DNA from: Latrodectus hesperus
Lineage: Eukaryota > Arthropoda > Arachnida > Araneae > Theridiidae
Direction: 5' to 3'
Assembly: GCA_037975125.1 (NCBI GenBank)
Contig: JAJQOW010000236.1
Span: forward strand, 1 to 64,000
DNA length: 64,000 bases
The notes under the pieces are model-generated. The model ran no database searches and was not told the origin of the DNA. It saw nothing but the letters and a program-made list of their open reading frames with translations. The position numbers and the translations under genes are program-made. Shown piece after piece: positions 58,431 through 64,000 of this stretch (position 1 is the stretch's first letter; each line of letters starts with the position of its first letter).

Positions 58431-58445
58431 TTAACTGTCTTCGGG
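58431..58445 (-). other. Possible short terminal exon of the MATH-BTB gene
   Basis: Minus strand: TATTTTAG at 58453-58446 is a fair acceptor. Spliced in phase 0 to a donor at the end of exon 2 (AAG|GTAGGT, 59677/59676) it would add Pro-Glu-Asp-Ser and a TAA stop (58433-58431), giving 463 residues instead of 473, with an intron of about 1.23 kb. Such a short exon can arise by chance; transcript data would decide. Confidence 0.2.
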
Positions 58446-59631
58446 CTAAAATATTATAAAAAAAATTATATTTTAAATCAAAATAAGGTGAAAAATTAAC
58501 AATGGCAACATTAGGATACAAGAAGTTGAACGTCATGAAAAATTTAGAAATTATGTCAATAAATAAGTTCAATAACATTTTATCCATTAAAAATGTTAAA
58601 CTACTTTATATAAGTCACTGCTTTCAAAAATTAACTATTTAATAAATTATGAAAGCAGAGAAAAACTATCACCTTAAAGATCCACGAGATAAGCAAAATT
58701 TGCTTCTTTAGGTAATAATCAATAATTTTATTCAAATAAAGCATTTTGCTACTAATTATTTAAAATGCTGAATAATATAGTTTATTTTACTTAATTGCAT
58801 CAAATTATATTAAAAAATTATAAAGATTGTTGTGTAGCTGTAAATTACAAAATACTCAATTTATTTAAAATGTAATAATCTTGTTAATACGAAATTCTCT
58901 TGGAAACAAAAACTTCACGATTAATAGTTATATAATTAAAAAATGTTAATAATAATAGCTATTCATATATAAACGTCTATTTAATGGACTACACACACAG
59001 TTGTAAATCGCTTAAAATAGAGCAATTACAAAGTATTTATCAAAACGAAAATGAATAATTAAGTCATTCAAGAAATTGTTAAGATGTCGTTTAGCTTACA
59101 AAAGAGTTCTTGGTACCATTAATTAAATACATAACGAAACATAAAATATTAAATCTACATCAAAACAAAACACGATACAAGTACTGATGATGATAAAAGT
59201 TTAAAAGAATGTTAAAAACACAGAATTTAACTTACAAAAATTACTAATTTCTTGACTAAATAATTATAAAAATTAATTATAAAAGTTGGTAAACATACAT
59301 AAATTTCATTAAACTAATACAGTGATCACAATGACATATCCTACAATTTAATTAATGTAAATATTAGTAAATATATTTTAAAAAAGATATTATATATTAG
59401 TTTCAAAGAGCCAGTAAATCAGGTAAAGACATTAAAATATCAAATAGAAAAATATTCCAAGAAGTAAAATAATCTGCGTTATCTTGAAATTCTTTTTTAC
59501 CAGAAAAATGCTTTGCCAACTAGTTATTATTTTTAAATTTTTTTTAAAAAAAATCTTATTCTATTTGTTTGAGATGAAAATGAGAATGACTTTCATTATG
59601 ATGAAAATAAATTTATATCAGATTGTCCAAA

Positions 59632-61139
59632 TCAACATTTAACATTGTTGTACACATAATTTTGAAATACACCTACCTTTTTACTTGAAAGACGAGACAT
59701 TGCTCCTCCTAATTCTTTAGAGATCATACCTAAAACTTCCGCTCCCAAGTTAGCATACTCCTTTACAAGTTGTTTCCAGGCCTCCGAAAACAAGACTTTG
59801 TCAGCATGCATCTTTATGTAGTCCACGGCTTTTGATTTCAAGTTTTGATGAGATACCATGTCTGCAACAAGAAGCACTTCACTCGCATTTTCAACGGAGA
59901 GAAAATCCACCAACGAAGCAGCACACTTCTCCCTCAGCGAAAATACCTGGTACTTCTCGGCCGCCAAAAGCAACTTTATGGTGCGCTCGAAATGAAGATC
60001 CTCGACCATATTCAAGTACAGGTACTTGAGCAAGGAATTCAGAGTCTTCGCATCCATGTCTGTGATGTTCACGATCCCAGGTCGTTTTTCAACCATGTCT
60101 TGATCGAACATTGCGGAAAAAATTGGCGAACGAGACGCGAGGATACACTTGTGTGCAGAGAATGTTTCATTTCCAATCTGCAATTTCACATCTGAATGAA
60201 TTCCTTTATCGTACATCTGAAGGAAACTCTCCAAAATTTCAGAGCGGTTTCGTTTATGAGAATTGTTACTCCCAGCAGTTTTTCTTTTGGGTATACAACT
60301 CTGTTTATCAACGATAATGGAGGTTAAGATATTTCCATCAAATGCTTTAGCTATTTTAAATTTGGAATCCAATAATTCACTTGCTTTAAGAGAAGTAGAA
60401 ATATCGAAAGTATCATTTATATTAAAAATTTAGGAAAATTGTCGTTTTCTTTTACCGGTGGTAACTTACGACATACATCCCCCAAACAACAGAGCAAATA
60501 ACACTTCATGAAATTATTATGATCAGATCGACGGATAATGATAGATATGTCATCATTAATAATACGAAAAAATATTTCAAATTGAATACCTTGATAACAA
60601 GAAAGTAATTTCAAATCTGACAAACTTTCTGCAGACCAAGTTAAATAATCCATTTTTGATCGAATTGTGATACTTCTTGAAATAGGATTTTCCACTGATG
60701 AGTATTCAATCATTTGACATTGTAATGTAGTAGATTCTGCTAAGAGATTTTGTCTACATATTTTGGGATTCCGTTCAAGATAACATAAGAAAGAAGAATA
60801 TCCCTTTTTAAATCCAGTCACAGTTGAAACATCTTTTATGTTTGTAGCAAAATAAAAGTCGTCAGTCGAGGTAACAGATAATTGAAACTGGATTAAGATT
60901 TCGTCGTCAACTTCATCATCTGAATATCTAACAATCAAACATCTAACTTTGCAGTTAATACAGTAAAAGCTGGGAACGAACTGAAGAACTAGAAACCATG
61001 ATGATCGTCTCAAGTTTTCAGTTAAGAACAATGGACTTCTGATTTCAGCTGAATCAAAACTACCTATTTGCAAATGACTAAAGTTTTCAATTTCCCAATT
61101 TAAAATATATCGATTTTTATCGTTTGAAGTATCAGCCAT
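59632..61139 (-). CDS. MATH-BTB/POZ (TDPOZ-like) protein, two exons
   Basis: Exon 1 (61139-60470) begins ATG in a GGATGG context and encodes a divergent MATH domain: YILNWEIENFSHLQIGSF (residues 11-28) is the start strand, SSWFLVLQFVPSF follows, and the domain runs to about residue 160. Exon 2 (60383-59632), joined by an 86-nt intron, encodes a basic Lys/Arg linker (about 255-271, NLS-like), then a BTB domain (about 285-387) with SDVKLQIGNETFSAHKCILA and SRSPIFSAMF, and a BACK-like helical tail to about 450. Predicted length is 473 residues, within the usual range. In this family the MATH domain binds substrate and BTB dimerises and binds Cullin-3, so a ubiquitin-ligase adaptor role is likely (family knowledge, not shown here). 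No stop or frameshift breaks the spliced frame. It is the only convincing host gene in the window. Confidence 0.88.
60384..60469 (-). other. 86-nt intron of the MATH-BTB gene
   Basis: Donor GTAAGT (60469-60464) after ...TGTC. Acceptor TTCTACTTCTCTTAAAG (ends 60384), preceded by A/T-rich sequence. Phase 1: C from exon 1 plus CA from exon 2 makes a Pro codon, after which SELLDSKFK continues into the BTB part. Length 86 is not a multiple of 3, which is why the two halves appear in different frames. Retaining it would give a 240-residue MATH-only protein ending at TAA (60419-60417). Confidence 0.8.
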
Positions 61140-61310
61140 CCTGCCAATATTCAGCTTAAGGGAGTAACTTTAAATCAATCAGCGTAATCAAGACAAAATA
61201 AGATCTTCGTTACGTATATCGTTTTTCTAAATGAAGGAGGGGAAATCCCTTCTTTGGAGCAATTATTGAAATCGCTACAGAAGCGTCATCTCGTGGACTT
61301 GATAGAAAAT

Positions 61311-61318
61311 AATATAAG
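61311..61318 (-). promoter_or_regulatory. TATA-like element upstream of MATH-BTB gene
   Basis: Minus strand CTTATATTATT, about 175 bp upstream of the start codon. In AT-rich DNA such strings are common, so support is weak. The 5' leader between it and the ATG is GC-richer than the upstream DNA, as expected for transcribed sequence. An alternative is a spliced 5' UTR using TATTGGCAG just before the ATG (61140-61150). Confidence 0.25.
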
Positions 61319-61503
61319 AGGATTAGTTTATTCATTTTCCACTGTCAACAAGAATTACAATTTTTATTTATAAAATAAAATTCTTTTAATATTATAATGA
61401 TAATATTATTATCTTCTGTTTCACAGTGCTTTACAGAAATTCATTTTTCTTTTCTTTTTCTTTAAATATTTATAATATTTTGAATTTTGAATATATATAT
61501 ATA

Positions 61504-61514
<11 letters not shown>

Positions 61515-61537
<23 letters not shown>
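61515..61537. repeat. (TG)n microsatellite
   Basis: Eleven TG units flanked by TA repeats. The 61426-61620 open frame (VCVCVCV) is an artefact of it. Confidence 0.95.
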
Positions 61538-61546
<9 letters not shown>

Positions 61547-62489
61547 GTATATGTATGGTATATGTATATATATATTACACTTTCAATACTTTTAATAAAA
61601 TTTTTAAATTATGTATATAGAATTTTTAAAATTATAATAGACCAATTTTGCTATTCACTTCCATAATTCTAAGCAAAAAGGAAAATTTTCGTGTTTCTTA
61701 ATCAGTGGCGTAGTTAGAATAATTGGTGCCCGGATACGATACCTTTTAATGGCGCCCCTTGAAAAAAAACAGTAATACACACTCTCTCACACACAATATG
61801 GGAAAAAATGTATTAAGTAATAAGAGTATACTATATATAATACATTATAATAAAGAAGAGTATGCTTGTAATAAGAATAAAATATAAATAATAACAGAGT
61901 AATGCAATTACTATTAAATAATCGAAAATATGTTAATTTAAAGTCTCAGGCTGAGCTTTAAATTTAAACAAAATTCAATTCGAGTGAAAAAAAAACACTT
62001 ATAATGAATGAATTCGGAAAAGTGTCATTAGAATAATCGGACTTACGTAATTTAGAATTAATTATAAAAAGATATTATTTATTTTATATACCAATAAAAT
62101 TATTTTTAAAAACATAAATTTTTTAAAAATGAAATAATTCTTTACATATTATAGATAAAAGTAGATGTATCTATTTGCAATCTAATATAATACACTATTT
62201 ATATTTTTCTAGCCTTTGCTGAAGCGAATTGACGGTTTTGACTCATAAATATGTCAAAATTAATTTCAATTGACTGAATGAATGCTCATAGGTTGCAATT
62301 GACGCAGAAATAGTTAAAAGTATTTGAATGGCAACCTCTTCTTTCTATCTTCACCGTATGAGATAAGGAGGTTCTAATGGAGATTCAGTTTTAGTTTCTT
62401 TTCTACTGCAGAATAACGTTTCTCAGTCCCACATCTCAATAGAGTTCTGTTCCATGGAAATATGTATGATAAAATCCACTCAAATTTGT

Positions 62490-62745
62490 AAACATTTATT
62501 AAGCACGGTGACTTAGAGCTCCCAAGGCACAGGTCGGAGGTTCGATACTCGAGCAAGGTCGACTCAACCTTTTATCTTTTCAGTGGGTTGATAGACTGAG
62601 TACCAATCATGTTTGGGAGCAGAATATCGGGGATTTCACTTTGGGTTGACCACCTAATCGAGACATATGTTTCGCATCCAAGGGCCTTCGGTTAGAAAAA
62701 CAGATATGATCACTGTAGACCTTGTGACCCTGATATTACAATTTT
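62490..62745 (+). mobile_element. SINE-C (tRNA-like head, distinct body)
   Basis: Head contains CACGGTGACTTAGAGCTCCC and a B box GGAGGTTCGATACTCGAGC. The body is unlike SINE-A and SINE-B: CCTTTTATCTTTTCAGTGGG, TGATAGACTGAGTACCAATC, ATGTTTGGGAGCAGAATATC, GGGTTGACCACCTAATCGAG and CCAAGGGCCTTCGGTTAG. I recall similar sequences from spider genomes but have not verified this. No target-site duplication was identified. Confidence 0.6.
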
Positions 62746-64000
62746 GAAGTCAGGATACCTATTTATTTATCCATTAATTTTTAACTTTAAAGAAAACTAA
62801 TTTTAATAATTTAATATTTTCATAATAGTGTCTTAAAATTTTTTTAAATGATTACTTTTCTATCTTGCTAATTAATTGAAGTAATAAAAATTATTATTCC
62901 CCATTCATTGTGCATTATCTTATTTATGAAAGACTACAAATTGTTGATCATTAGGTGTTGAACGTAGGCCATATCTTATCTTAATAAATTTTCAAAAATT
63001 CTGTAATATTACTAACTTCACTAACTTTTGCTATTTATTAACCCTTAATTTAGGATCAATTAGTCTGATTTTTCACAGTGATCTCTTTAAACATTTCATT
63101 TACTATAGATTAAACTGAAAATTTTATTTCATTTTTTATCTCAGGAAAATTTCAGTAAAAAGCAACTTTAACTTTATGGAAAATTTTACATTTAAAATAT
63201 CTTTTTAAATTATATCTCTTTCAGACCAATAGTTTAAACCAAAGTTATTTTTATTGTAAAACATTTAAATTACAAATTGTAATATTGATAATTTATAATA
63301 TTTCATTTTTATACCATAAAACCAATTTTTCTGATTCCAAAACTAGAAGATCTTTGTTAATAAGTCTTCATCTGATTTGAGTTTAGATGACTAAATTATG
63401 CCACAGCATTAACAATGCAAATTTCAGAAAAGCAGCAGAAGACTGATACAGACAACAAAAAATATTTTGCAAATTTCTTAAACCAAAAATTAAAAAATAA
63501 ATTTCTATCAAAACACACATAAATTCAAATAAAATTATGTATATTTAATAAAATCAGGGATTTTCTGCCAAAAATATATATTATATTATTAAAAATATCT
63601 TTTATCTCAAAACTGATAATATTGATGTTGTCTTTCAAGTTTTTCATTTATTCAAATTATTATCAAGAATTAAAAGTGCTGATATAAAAAATATATTTTA
63701 ACTGTTATATCGCCTAATTTTATTTAAAGAAATTTTCTCAATCAATTATCATAGAAGTGAAAATTTTCTTCGTATTTCTAAGGCAATAAAACTATTTTTT
63801 TAAGATGTTGAAATATATTTTATATTAAAATAAGGGATAACTTTTGTTAAAATTAAAATTTGTTCCTATTAAGAACCAGGGTGGAAGTACTGGTCATGCA
63901 ATGACATACTTTTTTTCTTTCAAAAAATTTTCTATCATTTAAAGAAAAGCCTAATTTTTTAAATTTCACAATGTAGAATGAGAAATATGTACGAATTCTT
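62746..64000. other. AT-rich spacer to window end
   Basis: No gene, repeat array or element terminus recognised. Confidence 0.5.

Larger units (their letters stand above)
61140..62489. other. Upstream region of MATH-BTB gene
   Basis: 61140-61320 is the likely 5' leader/promoter. 61320-62489 is AT-rich with a microsatellite and a hAT-like terminal string (CAGTGGCGTAGTTAGAATAA at 61703, then TGGCGCCCCTTG at 61750) lacking a partner end. Confidence 0.45.

Noticed and set aside
59832..60317. Plus-strand frames opposite the BTB exon
   Set aside because: Shadows of the minus-strand BTB coding sequence; no domain on the plus strand.
60417..61139. Separate MATH-only gene, or a frameshifted pseudogene
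   Set aside because: A consensus 86-nt intron rejoins it in frame with the BTB exon, which is simpler; kept only as a possible intron-retention product.

Overview
The window is strongly AT-rich eukaryotic DNA, most likely from an arthropod and probably a spider. I infer this from one intron-containing gene encoding a divergent MATH domain joined to a BTB/POZ domain (a family expanded in spiders), several tRNA-derived SINE families with target-site duplications (TSDs), and remains of BEL/Pao, R1/I-like LINE, mariner/Tc1, hAT and PIF/Harbinger elements. The species is not established. Nothing looks bacterial or organellar: there are no operons, rRNAs or CRISPR arrays.

Layout. 1-8 kb: AT-rich spacer with two minus-strand SINE-A copies, a GC-rich minus-strand patch at 3.77-3.85 kb, and a complete internally deleted LINE (5172-5912) with an 11-bp TSD. 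8.04-14.17 kb: a satellite array of about 22 units in two length classes (about 291-300 bp and exactly 269 bp), with decayed units on its right flank and a decayed unit at its left edge. 14.6-24 kb: spacer with a hAT/BED relic (19.1-19.7 kb), a SINE-D remnant and a truncated mariner (22.2-23.1 kb). 24.4-26.1 kb: a nested stack of a Tc1-like MITE holding a dimeric SINE and a second MITE. 27-28.2 kb: a 5'-truncated LINE and a SINE-B, both with exact TSDs. 30.0-30.9 kb: a CpG-dense block with a 129-bp direct repeat, possibly a promoter. 36.7-38 kb: a decayed PIF/Harbinger pair (MADF protein and transposase). 38.2-42.8 kb: a decayed minus-strand BEL/Pao element cut by a SINE-B and a SINE-A. 43.5-47.9 kb: a possible mariner fragment, a 34-bp tandem repeat and two TA-flanked MITEs. 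48-59 kb: mostly AT-rich spacer with a SINE-B variant, a second copy of the outer MITE and a hAT MITE with a perfect 8-bp TSD. 59.6-61.1 kb: the MATH-BTB gene. 62.5 kb: a fourth SINE type.

The only convincing host gene is the minus-strand MATH-BTB gene (61139 to 59632). It appears as two open frames in different registers, but an 86-nt GTAAGT...AAAG intron joins them in frame into a 473-residue protein, so it looks intact. All other recognisable protein sequence belongs to mobile elements, most of them clearly broken. The insertions give a relative chronology: BEL, then SINEs in it; the outer MITE, then a SINE dimer and a second MITE in it; a GA microsatellite, then a SINE in it. The strongest leads are the two-class satellite with a 9-bp dyad in its units, the nested stack, the internally deleted LINE, and the CpG-rich block.
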